A stretch of 64,000 nt of DNA from Pseudomonas sp. BN411. Its GTDB lineage: Bacteria; Pseudomonadota; Gammaproteobacteria; Pseudomonadales; Pseudomonadaceae. The notes beneath the pieces were generated by a model. It did not search any database. It had not been told where the DNA came from and worked only from the letters and a program-made list of their open reading frames with translations. The position numbers and the translations under genes are program-made. The stretch is taken from assembly GCF_029871235.1 (NCBI RefSeq), contig NZ_SSOM01000050.1, positions 26,735 to 90,734 of the forward strand. The letters are read 5' to 3'. Of the stretch, positions 26,455 to 35,274 are shown one piece after another (positions within the stretch are counted from its first letter, which is position 1; each line of letters opens with the position of its first letter).

Positions 26455-27369
26455 ATGAGCGAAATGGACGATCTGGCAGCCTTCGCGGTGCTGATGGAAG
26501 CCGGCAGCTTTACCTCCGCGGCCGACCGCCTCGGTTGCAGCAAGGGGCAATTGTCCAAGCGCATTCGCCTGCTGGAACAGGGCCTCGGAGCCGCACTGCT
26601 GCACCGCACCACCCGCCGCCTGGACCTGACCGCCGCTGGCGCCGCGCTACTGCCGGAGGCCCAGGCACTGGCCGCCCAGGCCGAGCGGGCCAGGCAGTCG
26701 GTTCGGCGGCTGCAGGAAGATCTGGCCGGCTGCGTGCGCCTGACGGTCCCCGTGTCGCTGGGTGAAACCTTTTTCGATGCACTGCTGCTGGACTTCACCC
26801 GGCAGTACCAGCAGATCCGCATCGAGCTGGACCTGCACAATGGCTACCGCGACCTGGTAGCCGAGGGCTTCGACCTGGCCATCCGCTCCGGCATGGACAT
26901 TGACGATCGCCTGGTGGCCCGGCCGCTCTTCTCGCTACAGGAAATCACCTGCGCCACGCCGGCCTACCTCGCCGAGCATGGCGAACCGCTACAGCCGACG
27001 GACCTCGCCCGGCACCAGTGCCTGCTGAACACTCACTACAGCGGTTTCGAAGAATGGCTCTACCACCGCCAGCACCAGTTGGAACGGGTCAAGGTGGCGG
27101 GCGCGCTGGCGAGCAATCACTACAGCCTGCTGAAAAAGGCGGCCATGTCTGGCGCCGGCATCGCGCGGCTGCCGTCCTACATGATCTACGACGAATTGGC
27201 CGATGGCCGTCTGGTGTGGCTGCTGCGCGACTACCAGACCCGACAGACGCCGGTGTTCCTCGTCCACCCCTGGCAGGGCGGCTTGCCCCGGCGCACCCAG
27301 GTGCTGGCGGACTACCTGCGGGCGTGGTTCGAGCGCAGCCGGCGGGTGCTGGACAAGGCAGGGGAGTAG
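26455..27369 (+). CDS. LysR-family transcriptional regulator
   Basis: 304 residues from ATG 26455; a GTG at 26443 would add four. N-terminal winged helix-turn-helix (FAVLMEAGSFTSAADRLGCSK) then a LysR substrate-binding domain with LVAEGFDLAIRSG and ARPLFSLQEITCATPAYLA, of the CrgA/DmlR type. Probably regulates the divergent SDR gene; the effector is unknown. Confidence 0.88.
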   Translation: MSEMDDLAAFAVLMEAGSFTSAADRLGCSKGQLSKRIRLLEQGLGAALLHRTTRRLDLTAAGAALLPEAQALAAQAERARQSVRRLQEDLAGCVRLTVPVSLGETFFDALLLDFTRQYQQIRIELDLHNGYRDLVAEGFDLAIRSGMDIDDRLVARPLFSLQEITCATPAYLAEHGEPLQPTDLARHQCLLNTHYSGFEEWLYHRQHQLERVKVAGALASNHYSLLKKAAMSGAGIARLPSYMIYDELADGRLVWLLRDYQTRQTPVFLVHPWQGGLPRRTQVLADYLRAWFERSRRVLDKAGE

Positions 27370-27446
27370 GGCGACAGCGCTGGAAGACGGTCCGGCTGGC
27401 GCCCGGGCAGGGTGGAAATCCCCCATGGGATTTCCACCAAGGTTCT

Positions 27447-27878
27447 TCAGAGGTGCTTCAACAGGCGGGCTTGCAGGGCTTGCAGCTCGTTCGGGTCTGC
27501 CTTCTTGCTGGCATGGATGCCCAGCGACTCTCCCTCGAAGCGTGGCACGATGTGCATATGGATGTGGAAGACGGTTTGGCCCGCAGGGGCACCGTTGAAT
27601 TGCGCCACCTGGACGCCGGCCGGCTCCAGCTCTTTCACCAGCACGTGAGTCAGGCGCTGCACCACGGCCATCACCTTGGCCAGGGCGTCGGCCTCGATGT
27701 CCAGGATGTTGCGCGCGGCGGAGCGTTTGGGGATGACCAGGGTGTGGCCGAAGGACTGCGGGAAGATGTCGAGGAAGGCGAGTACGTCATCGTCTTCGTA
27801 GAGTTTGTAGCAGGGGGCCTCGCCGCGAATGATCTGGGCGAAGACGTTCTGCGGATCATAGGTGCCATGCAGGCTCAT
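27447..27878 (-). CDS. HIT family protein
   Basis: 143 residues from the ATG at 27878 (GGAGAG upstream); 12 more in-frame residues exist but are unlikely. Histidine triad HIHMH at 105-109 (H105, H107, H109), plus CYKLYEDDDVLAFLDI and GHTLVIPK. A nucleotide hydrolase/transferase of the HINT/Fhit type acting on AMP-linked substrates. Corresponds to PA3295 by my memory. Confidence 0.92.
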   Translation of the reverse strand: MSLHGTYDPQNVFAQIIRGEAPCYKLYEDDDVLAFLDIFPQSFGHTLVIPKRSAARNILDIEADALAKVMAVVQRLTHVLVKELEPAGVQVAQFNGAPAGQTVFHIHMHIVPRFEGESLGIHASKKADPNELQALQARLLKHL

Positions 27879-28370
27879 CGAAGGCTCTCCATTTGCCGAA
27901 GTGGGGCCGTGCACCTTAACGCCCGGCGCCGCACCGGAAAACCCCAGGCCCGTCTTTCAGACCTCACAGGTCGTCCCTCTCCTGGCCATGGCCTCCCGAT
28001 ACCGGTTGTCCCGTCTTCGAGAAGCCTTACTACGCTTTGTCACCTGAAGGTCGCAAACTGACTATCCGTTCGCGTCACTTCCCCCATATTTTGGCGAAAG
28101 TCCCCGTCGCCAGCCGTCGTTTCTGGCGTTACCCTTCGCATCTGTATAGAAAGTGGAGCATCCGCGAAGAGGATTCCGGCGATTTCGCCGACGGCGCGAA
28201 AGGCGTCAGCGGGGCGCGACGAAGGATGTTCGCGCAATGGCCTCCACCCCTGTTTGCAGTCCCACCCCGCCTGGCGGGATGACCATTTTCCGCTGCTGGC
28301 CCCTTCGGCTGGCGGCTGACTGCCTGAACCGGCCGTTCGAGCGAGCGGCCCAGTATCGAGAGGATCGACC
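27879..28370. other. Intergenic region, 492 bases, no gene found
   Basis: No convincing reading frame with codon bias of the neighbours. It should carry promoters for the leftward HIT gene and for the rightward FabH-like operon. A TGTATAGA-like -10 element lies near 28143, and a short CCCGCC-T-GGCGGG hairpin at 28265-28277. I see no repeat or RNA gene. Confidence 0.5.
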
Positions 28371-29492
28371 GTGCACAACGTCGTGATCAGTGGCACCGGC
28401 CTGTATACCCCGACCAACAGCATCTCCAACGAGGAGCTGGTGGCGTCCTTCAATGCCTATGTACAGGCCTTCAACGCGGAAAATGCCGGCGCCATCGAGC
28501 GTGGCGAAATCGAAGCGCTGGCCGAATCCAGCGTGGCCTTCATCGAGAAGGCATCCGGCATCAAGAGCCGCTTCGTGGTCGACAAGGACGGCATCCTCGA
28601 TCCCAAGCGCATGGCCCCGCGCATCCCCGAGCGCTCCAATGACGAGTGGGGCATCCTCTGCGAGATGGCCGTGGGCGCGGCCAAGCAGGCCCTGGAACGC
28701 GCCGGCAAGACCCCGGCCGACATAGACGGCGTGATCGTCGCCTGCTCCAACCTGCAACGCGCCTATCCGGCGGTGGCCATCGAAGTCCAGGCGGCCCTGG
28801 GCATCAACGGCTTCGGCTACGACATGAACGTCGCCTGCTCCTCGGCCACCTTCGGCATCCAGGCCGCCACCAACGCAGTGCAGACCGGCCAGGCCCGCGC
28901 CATCCTGATGGTCAACCCGGAAATCTGCACCGGCCACCTGAACTTCCGCGATCGCGACAGCCACTTCATCTTCGGCGATGCCGCCACCGCCGTGGTCATC
29001 GAACGCGCTGACCAGGCGACCTCCAAACACCAGTTCGACGTGGTCGGCACCAAGCTGCTGACCCAGTTCTCCAACAACATCCGCAACAACTTCGGTTTCC
29101 TCAACCGCGCGGCGGAAGAGGGCGTGGGCGCTCGCGACAAGCTGTTCGTCCAGGAAGGCCGCAAGGTATTCAAGGACGTCTGCCCGATGGTCGCCGAGCT
29201 GATCGCCACCCACCTGGAAGAGAACAAGCTCAACGTCGCCGACGTGAAGCGCTTCTGGCTGCATCAGGCGAACCTCAACATGAACCTGCTGATCGCCCGC
29301 AAGCTGCTGGGTCGTGACGCCGAAGCCGACGAGGCGCCGGTGATCCTCGACACCTACGCCAACACCAGCTCTGCCGGTTCCGTGATCGCCTTCCACAAGC
29401 ACCAGGACGACCTGCCCAGCGGTGCGCTGGGCGTGCTCAGCTCCTTCGGTGCCGGCTACTCCATCGGCAGCGTGATTCTGCGCAAGCGCTGA
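28371..29492 (+). CDS. 3-oxoacyl-ACP synthase III (FabH-like) condensing enzyme
   Basis: 373 residues, GTG start after GAGAGGATCGACC. Thiolase-fold enzyme with the intact FabH triad: C156 in [11 protein letters not shown]298 in LHQANLN and N331 in YANTSSAGS. Longer than E. coli FabH (317) because of an insertion near residues 25-100. FabH enzymes condense an acyl-CoA with malonyl-ACP. The likely PAO1 counterpart is PA3286, reported as taking medium-chain acyl-CoA from beta-oxidation (recalled). Its stop overlaps the start of an ECF sigma factor gene (TGATG). Confidence 0.9.
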   Translation: MHNVVISGTGLYTPTNSISNEELVASFNAYVQAFNAENAGAIERGEIEALAESSVAFIEKASGIKSRFVVDKDGILDPKRMAPRIPERSNDEWGILCEMAVGAAKQALERAGKTPADIDGVIVACSNLQRAYPAVAIEVQAALGINGFGYDMNVACSSATFGIQAATNAVQTGQARAILMVNPEICTGHLNFRDRDSHFIFGDAATAVVIERADQATSKHQFDVVGTKLLTQFSNNIRNNFGFLNRAAEEGVGARDKLFVQEGRKVFKDVCPMVAELIATHLEENKLNVADVKRFWLHQANLNMNLLIARKLLGRDAEADEAPVILDTYANTSSAGSVIAFHKHQDDLPSGALGVLSSFGAGYSIGSVILRKR

Positions 29493-30103
29493 TGAGCCAC
29501 CCGGCCGATGCTGACCTGCTACCCCGGCTGCTGGCCGGGGAACAGGGGGCTTTTCGCGATCTCATCGGCGCCTACCAGAGCGCCATGCGCGCGGTGGCCT
29601 ACGCCATCGTCGGCCAGCGTTACGCAGATGAAGTGGTGCAGGACGCCTGGCTGGCCGTGGTGCGCAACCTGGACGGCTTCCAGCAGCGTTCCAGCCTCAA
29701 GACCTGGCTCCTCACCATCGTCGCCAATGCCGCCCGAAGCCGACTCAAGCAGAACCGTCGCGAGGTGCTGCTGGACGATCTTCCCGCTCCCCACGGCTCT
29801 GTGGATGACGCCCGCTTCGCCGAAGACGGCCACTGGGCCGCGAGAGTGCCGGCCTGGCACGAGGACTCGCCGGAAGCCCTGCTCACCGAAGATGAACTGC
29901 GCGAATGCCTGGAAAAGACCCTGCTGAGTCTTTCGGAGATGCAGCGCGGTGTGGTGCTGCTGCGGGAGCGCCAGGGGCTGGAGTTGGAGGAAATCTGTAA
30001 TTTGTTGGAGATCTCGCTCTCCAATGTCCGGGTACTGCTGCATCGCGGCCGCCTGAAGCTGTTCGCCACGCTGGAACATTTCGAGGAGACAGGCCAATGC
30101 TGA
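29492..30103 (+). CDS. ECF-type RNA polymerase sigma factor
   Basis: 203 residues with sigma-70 region 2 (AYAIVGQRYADEVVQDAWLAV, about 35-60) and region 4 (LSEMQRGVVLLRERQGLELEE and LEISLSNVRVLLHRGRLKLF, about 145-190). Translationally coupled to the FabH-like gene before it and to the anti-sigma gene after it (7-base overlap). The arrangement implies that the sigma factor is made together with the condensing enzyme. Confidence 0.92.
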   Translation: MSHPADADLLPRLLAGEQGAFRDLIGAYQSAMRAVAYAIVGQRYADEVVQDAWLAVVRNLDGFQQRSSLKTWLLTIVANAARSRLKQNRREVLLDDLPAPHGSVDDARFAEDGHWAARVPAWHEDSPEALLTEDELRECLEKTLLSLSEMQRGVVLLRERQGLELEEICNLLEISLSNVRVLLHRGRLKLFATLEHFEETGQC

Positions 30104-30330
30104 CGTGCAAGGAACTGGTTGCCCGCTCCAGCGATCTCCTCGACGGCGAACTGAGCTTTCGCGAGCGCATGGCCATGCGCCGCCACCTCATGCTCTGCCG
30201 CAACTGCAGGCGTTTCATCAAGCAGATGAAGCTGACCCAGGCCGTCGTCCGTTTCATGCCGGATAGTCAGGGCGCCGAAGTTGACGACCTGGCCGCGCGC
30301 CTGGCGCAGAAGCGCCGCGAATCCCTCTAG
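30097..30330 (+). CDS. Zinc-type (ZAS) anti-sigma factor
   Basis: 77 residues. H30-x3-C34-x2-C37 in RRHLMLCRNC is the ZAS zinc-binding motif, and C4 may be a fourth ligand. Small, with no membrane segment, so a cytosolic partner of the ECF factor whose gene it overlaps. ZAS factors often release their sigma on oxidation or metal loss; the signal here is unknown. Confidence 0.85.
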   Translation: MLTCKELVARSSDLLDGELSFRERMAMRRHLMLCRNCRRFIKQMKLTQAVVRFMPDSQGAEVDDLAARLAQKRRESL

Positions 30331-30613
30331 CGCAACGATCCTCCGACCTATCGGTAGACGCGAATCGTCAAATTCGCAAGTCGACGCCTTCACTTCATTT
30401 TCGCTCGAAAAAGCCCTGGGAATCGGCTGAAAGCCGCGTTCCAGAGCGGTTCGTTGCTTATGAAAAATCGGAGTAAAAAAGTTCCGTTGTCACAAAATAT
30501 TTATATAGAAGCAACTGAGCTGAAATAACCCGCCGCCAAGATTCCCCACCAGCACCAACGAGCCCAGCGCTCGAGTGTTTTCTAACGCTAAAGACCAATA
30601 GGGGAACCCTTCG
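30331..30613 (+). promoter_or_regulatory. AT-rich leader/promoter region of the porin gene
   Basis: 283 bases without a gene. An AT-rich block (about 30470-30510) holds TTGTCACA at 30487-30494, one good half of a Pho box, directly next to ATATTTATATA as a possible -10. I do not see the second CTGTCAT half-site that phosphate-starvation promoters need. GGGGAACC is the ribosome site near 30601. Confidence 0.4.
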
Positions 30614-31948
30614 ATGATCCGTAAGCACTTCGCCGGTTTTGCCGCCAGCGCCATGGCTCTGGCCATTTCCGCCCAGGCTTTCGCCGGTACCGTTACCACC
30701 GACGGCGCCGATATCGTCATCAAGACCAAAGGCGGCCTGGAAGTCGGCACCACCGACAAGGCTTTCAGCTTCAAGCTCGGCGGTCGCCTGCAGGCTGACT
30801 ACAGCCGCTTCGACGGTTTCTACACCGTAAACGGCAACACCGCCGACGCCGGTTACTTCCGTCGCGCCTTCCTGGAAATCGGTGGTATCGCCTTCACCGA
30901 CTGGGCCTATCAGGTCAACTACGACTTCTCCCACAACGCCGGCGGTGACAACCGTGGCGGTAGCGGCAGCGACGCCAACGGCGACGGCTACTTCGACGAA
31001 GCTTCCATCTCCTACCTGGGCTTCGCCCCCATCGCCATCAAGATGGGCCGCTTCGACCCCGACTTCGGTCTGGAAAAAGCCACCAGCTCCAAGTGGGTAA
31101 CCGCCCAGGAGCGTACCGCTGCCTACGACCTGGCTGACTACGTCAACGCCCACAACGGCGGCATGGGCGTTCAGGTTGCCGGTACCTACGGCGCTTCCCT
31201 GTACGGCTCCGCTGGCATCATGGCCAACGACGCCACCAACCAGGACAAGGACGGCGACAGCGTCAAGCAGTTCAACGCTCGCGGCGTATTCGCCCCGATG
31301 CACGAAGCCGGCAACGTCCTGCACTTCGGCGTGAACTACGCCCAGCGCGACCTGTCCGACACCGCTTTCGATGGCCGTATCCGCAGCCGCCTGGGCATGC
31401 GCGGCGTGAGCACCGACGGTGGTCAGGACGCTGGCGCCAACGGCAACCGCCTGGTTCTGGCCGGTGCCAACAACACCCCGGCTGGCGCGTTCGACAACGA
31501 CAGCACCTGGGGCCTGGAAGCCGCCTTCGCTACCGGTCCGTTCTCCATCCAGAGCGAATACCTGAAGCGTGAAGTCGAAGCCAAGGCTGCCAACCGCGAA
31601 GACATCGATGCCGACGGCTACTACGTCCAGCTGGCCTACACCCTGACCGGTGAAGCCCGTGACTACAAACTGGGCAAGTTCGACAAGATCAAACCGTCGA
31701 ACAACCGCATCGGCGCCTGGGAAGTGTTCTACCGCTTCGACAACATCAAAGCTGAAGACGACAACGGCGCCTTCGCCAACGTCGATGACGTCGAAGCCAA
31801 GGTGCACAACCTCGGTCTGAACTGGTACGCCAACGAAGCCGTCAAGATCAGCGGCTACTACGTCAAAGCCAAGGTGGACAACGCCACCAACGCCGTCGGC
31901 GACGACGATGGCGACGGCGTGGTTGTTCGCGCTCAGTACGTGTTCTAA
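30614..31948 (+). CDS. OprP/OprO-family phosphate-selective porin
   Basis: 444 residues. Signal peptide cleaved after AISAQAFA (residue 24), then a 16-strand porin beginning [16 protein letters not shown] with [32 protein letters not shown] and a C-terminal aromatic strand VVRAQYVF. OprP and OprO are trimeric porins for phosphate and pyrophosphate. Next to the FabH/ECF genes, as for oprO (PA3280) in PAO1 (recalled). Codon use is very strongly biased, suggesting high expression. Whether it prefers phosphate or polyphosphate cannot be judged. Confidence 0.88.
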   Translation: MIRKHFAGFAASAMALAISAQAFAGTVTTDGADIVIKTKGGLEVGTTDKAFSFKLGGRLQADYSRFDGFYTVNGNTADAGYFRRAFLEIGGIAFTDWAYQVNYDFSHNAGGDNRGGSGSDANGDGYFDEASISYLGFAPIAIKMGRFDPDFGLEKATSSKWVTAQERTAAYDLADYVNAHNGGMGVQVAGTYGASLYGSAGIMANDATNQDKDGDSVKQFNARGVFAPMHEAGNVLHFGVNYAQRDLSDTAFDGRIRSRLGMRGVSTDGGQDAGANGNRLVLAGANNTPAGAFDNDSTWGLEAAFATGPFSIQSEYLKREVEAKAANREDIDADGYYVQLAYTLTGEARDYKLGKFDKIKPSNNRIGAWEVFYRFDNIKAEDDNGAFANVDDVEAKVHNLGLNWYANEAVKISGYYVKAKVDNATNAVGDDDGDGVVVRAQYVF

Positions 31949-31977
31949 GACAGCACGGGTTTCCGCTCCTTTATTTG

Positions 31978-32004
31978 AGCCCCGCCATCTGGCGGGGCTT
32001 TTTT
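31978..32004 (+). terminator. Intrinsic terminator of the porin gene
   Basis: Perfect 9-bp stem AGCCCCGCC / GGCGGGGCT with loop ATCT and a six-base T tract, 30 bases after the stop. Confidence 0.9.
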
Positions 32005-32098
32005 ATTGGGGCGGTGAAAGCGAGGCAGACAAGCGTTGATGGCAGGCGCAGCGCAGCCTACGTATGCTTTGCATCCTTGCCTCCCGGTTTGCATGCCC

Positions 32099-32512
32099 AT
32101 GCTGCTGATCTCTAACAGCGTCCACCTGCCTGACGACGAAATCGAACTGACCGCCATCCGCGCCCAAGGCGCCGGCGGACAGAACGTCAACAAGGTCTCC
32201 AGCGCAATGCACCTGCGCTTCGACATCCACGCCTCATCCCTGCCGGACTTCTACAAGGAACGCCTGCTGCAATTGCGCGACAGCCGCATTACCGGCGAAG
32301 GCGTGATCATCATCAAGGCCCAGCAATACCGCACCCAGGAACAGAACCGGGTCGACGCCCTGGAACGCCTGGCCGAACTCATCCGCAGCGTGGCGAAGGT
32401 GCAGAAGGCACGACGGCCGACCAAGCCCACACTGGGATCGAAGAAGCGGCGGCTAGAAGGAAAGGCCAAGCGGGGAGAGATAAAGGCGGGCAGGGGGAAG
32501 GTGGATTACTGA
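32099..32512 (+). CDS. arfB: Alternative ribosome-rescue factor ArfB (YaeJ)
   Basis: 137 residues from ATG 32099, giving the same N terminus as E. coli ArfB; an ATG at 32093 is possible. RF-1-like domain with GGQ at 26-28 ([12 protein letters not shown]) that hydrolyses peptidyl-tRNA. It has the basic tail ([20 protein letters not shown]) that enters the empty mRNA channel of stalled ribosomes. In PAO1 it also lies beside the phh genes (recalled). Confidence 0.95.
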   Translation: MLLISNSVHLPDDEIELTAIRAQGAGGQNVNKVSSAMHLRFDIHASSLPDFYKERLLQLRDSRITGEGVIIIKAQQYRTQEQNRVDALERLAELIRSVAKVQKARRPTKPTLGSKKRRLEGKAKRGEIKAGRGKVDY

Positions 32513-32522
32513 ACGAGGGCTT

Positions 32523-32546
32523 GCCCTCTCCCTTTCGGGAGAGGGC
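32523..32546. terminator. Hairpin between arfB and phhC
   Basis: Perfect 10-bp stem GCCCTCTCCC / GGGAGAGGGC with loop TTTC, between convergent genes. No T tract on either side. The motif is also a common intergenic repeat in Pseudomonas, so it may be either a terminator or a repeat. Confidence 0.55.
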
Positions 32547-32557
32547 AGCGGGGGCCC

Positions 32558-33751
32558 TCAGCACACCTTGGCGATTGCCTTGGCCAGATCGTCGATCCGG
32601 CTGAAGTCCAGACCGGCCACGTTGGCGCGGCCGGTGCTCACCATGTACACGCTGAACTCCGCGCGCAGCTTGGCTACCTGCTCCGGCGAGAGACCGGTGT
32701 AGGAGAACATGCCGCGTTGCTCACCGATGTGGGCGAAGCGTTCTGCGAGCCCGAAGGGTTGCAGGGCTTCCACCAGGCCACGACGCAGGTCGGCGACGCG
32801 CTTGCGCATGCCTTCCAGTTCCTCGACCCATTGGGCCTTGAGGGAGGCATCCCCGAGGATGGTAGCGACCACCGCCGCGCCATGGGCCGGCGGGGTGGAC
32901 CACAGGTTGCGGGCGAGGAAGGCCAGCTGGCTGCGCACGTCGATCAGTTTTTCCGCGTCAGCGGCGCAGACGATCAGGGCGCCGGTGCGTTCGCGGTAGA
33001 GACCGAAGTTCTTCGAGCACGAACTGGTGACCAGCAGTTCCGGCAGCGCTTCGGCGAACAGGCGCAAGGCCCAGGCGTCCTGCTCCAGACCATCGCCGAA
33101 TCCCTGGTAGGCGAAGTCGATCAGCGGCAGCAGTTCGCGCGCCTTGACCACTTCCAGCACCTTGCGCCAGTCGTCCTGTGAGAGGTCGAAGCCGGTGGGG
33201 TTGTGGCAGCAGGCATGGAGCAACACCACGTCGCCTTTGGGCACCTGTTCCAGGGCTTTGAGCATGGCGTCGACGTCGAGGCGATTGGTCGCATCCACGT
33301 AGGGGTAGTGAGCAACCTTGATGCCGGCGCCGGCGAAGATGGTTTCGTGGATCGGCCAGGTCGGGTCGCTCAGCCACACGCCGCGACCGGGCAGGTTGTG
33401 AGCGATGAATTCCGCCGCCAGGCGCAGTGCGCCAGTGCCACCCGGAGTCTGGGTGGCGCCGGCGCGGCCGGTGGCTTCCAGCCGGTTGCCAGTGCCCAGT
33501 ACCAGGTCCAGCAGCAGGCGGCCGAAAGCCGCGTCACCGTGGCCACCGACGTAGGTCTTGGTGGTTTCGGTGTCCACCAGGCGCTGCTCGGCCAGCTTCA
33601 CTGCATGGGGAATGGGCGTCAGGCCGCGGGCGTCCTTGTAGACGCCCACGCCGAGGTCGAGCTTGGCTGGGTTGGGGTCCAGGCGGTAGGCGTCCATCAA
33701 ACCGAGGATGGGATCGCCGGGCACCCGGCCCACCTTGGCGAAGTGACTCAT
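32558..33751 (-). CDS. phhC: Aromatic amino acid aminotransferase PhhC
   Basis: 397 residues. Class I PLP aminotransferase of the aspartate/tyrosine family: K247 in [10 protein letters not shown] forms the Schiff base, N184 in [16 protein letters not shown] and the C-terminal GRANVAGL are conserved. Converts tyrosine (from PhhA) to 4-hydroxyphenylpyruvate. Third gene of phhABC; its ATG overlaps the phhB stop by 4 bases. Confidence 0.94.
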   Translation of the reverse strand: MSHFAKVGRVPGDPILGLMDAYRLDPNPAKLDLGVGVYKDARGLTPIPHAVKLAEQRLVDTETTKTYVGGHGDAAFGRLLLDLVLGTGNRLEATGRAGATQTPGGTGALRLAAEFIAHNLPGRGVWLSDPTWPIHETIFAGAGIKVAHYPYVDATNRLDVDAMLKALEQVPKGDVVLLHACCHNPTGFDLSQDDWRKVLEVVKARELLPLIDFAYQGFGDGLEQDAWALRLFAEALPELLVTSSCSKNFGLYRERTGALIVCAADAEKLIDVRSQLAFLARNLWSTPPAHGAAVVATILGDASLKAQWVEELEGMRKRVADLRRGLVEALQPFGLAERFAHIGEQRGMFSYTGLSPEQVAKLRAEFSVYMVSTGRANVAGLDFSRIDDLAKAIAKVC

Positions 33752-34104
33752 TTACGGCCCTCGGCGGTCGCCGCTACCTGGTCGGTGCGGGCGGACATGA
33801 TGAAGTCGTTGCGGTGCAGGCCCTTGGCTTCGTGACTCCACCAGGTCACGGTGACCTTGCCCCACTCGGTGAGCAGGCCCGGGTGGTGGCCTTCTTCCTC
33901 GGCGATCGCGCCCACGGCGTTGGTGAAGGCCAGGGCGTAGCGGAAGTTCTTGAAGCGGAACTCCTTCTCCAGCTGCATGACGCCGTCACGCACTTCGATG
34001 TTCCAGTCGGGGATCTGCTTGATCAGCACGGCCAGTTCTTCGTCGGATACCAGCGGGGCGTCGGCGCGGCAGGCTTCGCAATGGGCTTGGGACAGGGCGG
34101 TCAT
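33748..34104 (-). CDS. phhB: Pterin-4a-carbinolamine dehydratase PhhB
   Basis: 118 residues from ATG 34104, matching P. aeruginosa PhhB; a longer in-frame form would run through a repeat element and is rejected. Residues H73-H74 in EEGHHPGLL and H91 are the catalytic histidines. It recycles the pterin cofactor after the PhhA reaction. GAGAATCC precedes the ATG. It is separated from phhA by an inserted palindromic repeat. Confidence 0.95.
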   Translation of the reverse strand: MTALSQAHCEACRADAPLVSDEELAVLIKQIPDWNIEVRDGVMQLEKEFRFKNFRYALAFTNAVGAIAEEEGHHPGLLTEWGKVTVTWWSHEAKGLHRNDFIMSARTDQVAATAEGRK

Positions 34105-34129
34105 AGGGATTCTCCAGGTAAGGGGTTCT

Positions 34130-34215
34130 GTAGGTTGGCGCCGAGTCTGCTTGGCCCAACGAGCGGGCCAGCAAGCCGGCAATGTCGGGCTTCGCTCCGC
34201 TCTGCGCCAACCTAC
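34130..34215. repeat. 86-bp palindromic repeat inside the phh operon (element C)
   Basis: Perfect 12-bp terminal inverted repeats GTAGGTTGGCGC / GCGCCAACCTAC, with the interior also partly self-complementary. It fills the phhA-phhB gap. It shares CCCAACGAGCGGG (34155-34167) with element D (37037-37049). Non-coding; likely a REP/MITE-type element. Confidence 0.75.
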
Positions 34216-34223
34216 GAAAAGCG

Positions 34224-35015
34224 TCAGGCGGCCTTCGGCTTCGGCGGGAATTTCGGCGCGTGCAGGCCCATGCCCATGGCCTTGTGCACCAGCGCCATGA
34301 TGTCTTCGTGGGCCAGGTCGAACAGGCGCTTGAGGTCCGGCAGTACAAAGTACAGCGGCTGCAGGATGTCGATTCGATACGGGGTGCGCATGCACTCCAG
34401 CGGGTTGAAGGCCTGGTGCTCGGGCTCTCCCGACAGAGCGTAGACGGTCTCCTTCGGCGAGGAGAGGATGCCGCCGCCGTAGATGCGACGACCCTGCGAG
34501 GTTTCCATCAAGCCGAATTCGATGGTCATCCAGTACAGGCGGGCGAGGTAGACGCGCTCTTCCTTGGTGGCCTTGAGTCCGAGCTTGCCGTAGGTGTGGG
34601 TGAATTCGGCGAACCAGGGGTTGGTCAGCAGCGGGCAGTGGCCAAAGATCTCGTGGAAGATGTCCGGTTCCTGCAGATAGTCCAGCTCCTCCGGGGTGCG
34701 GATGAAGGTGGCTACCGGGAATTGCTGGCTGGCCAGCAGTTCGAAGAAGGTCTGGAAGGGGATCAGTGCCGGGACGCGAGCAACACTCCAGCCGGTGGTG
34801 GACTGGAGCACCTTGTTGATTTCGCCCAGTTGCGGAATGCGGTCATGGGGCAGGCCGAGCTGCTCGATGCCGTCGAAGTATTCCTGGCACGCGCGGCCTT
34901 CGATCACCTTCAACTGGCGGGTGATCAGGGTGTTCCACACCTGATGCTCGGTTTCGGGGTAGTGGATGAAACCGTTGGCGTCGGGTTCACGGGCCACGTA
35001 CTGCGTTGCTTTCAT
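34224..35015 (-). CDS. phhA: Phenylalanine 4-hydroxylase PhhA
   Basis: 263 residues from ATG 35015 (GGAGG 6 bases upstream). Iron ligands H121 and H126 in [10 protein letters not shown] and E166 in YWMTIEFGL agree with the bacterial enzyme. Uses tetrahydropterin and oxygen to turn phenylalanine into tyrosine, first step of catabolism. First gene of phhABC, expressed divergently from phhR. Confidence 0.97.
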   Translation of the reverse strand: MKATQYVAREPDANGFIHYPETEHQVWNTLITRQLKVIEGRACQEYFDGIEQLGLPHDRIPQLGEINKVLQSTTGWSVARVPALIPFQTFFELLASQQFPVATFIRTPEELDYLQEPDIFHEIFGHCPLLTNPWFAEFTHTYGKLGLKATKEERVYLARLYWMTIEFGLMETSQGRRIYGGGILSSPKETVYALSGEPEHQAFNPLECMRTPYRIDILQPLYFVLPDLKRLFDLAHEDIMALVHKAMGMGLHAPKFPPKPKAA

Positions 35016-35126
35016 TCGGCCTCCTGGGGATGGGGCTTCGTTGTTGTGTTGCCCTATCGATAGCGCAGACCGGGCCGCAACGCAGCAGGGGCGAGGGCTG
35101 CACGGGCATTCACAGGCCATTGAAAG

Positions 35127-35144
35127 CGTAAGGAAAACTTTACG
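35127..35144. promoter_or_regulatory. Candidate PhhR/TyrR box
   Basis: CGTAAG-GAAAAC-TTTACG in the phhA-phhR intergenic space, 112 bases upstream of phhA. It fits the TGTAAA-N6-TTTACA operator of TyrR-type proteins at most positions. Expected to mediate activation of phhA by PhhR in response to aromatic amino acids. Confidence 0.6.
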
Positions 35145-35274
35145 ATGACGGCGAGACGGCCATGCATCGCCTTGTCGCTGCGCTGAAATGTCACATATTC
35201 TTGACGGAAAAATAGGGTCGAGAAGGGAAATTTTCTCTGACTACCCAAGGAAAAACCCGACCCAGGGGTGCCTG

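Noticed and set aside
34130..34395. N-terminal extension of phhB through the repeat
   Set aside because: The extended frame runs through element C and part of phhA; the 118-residue form matches known PhhB and has its own ribosome site.
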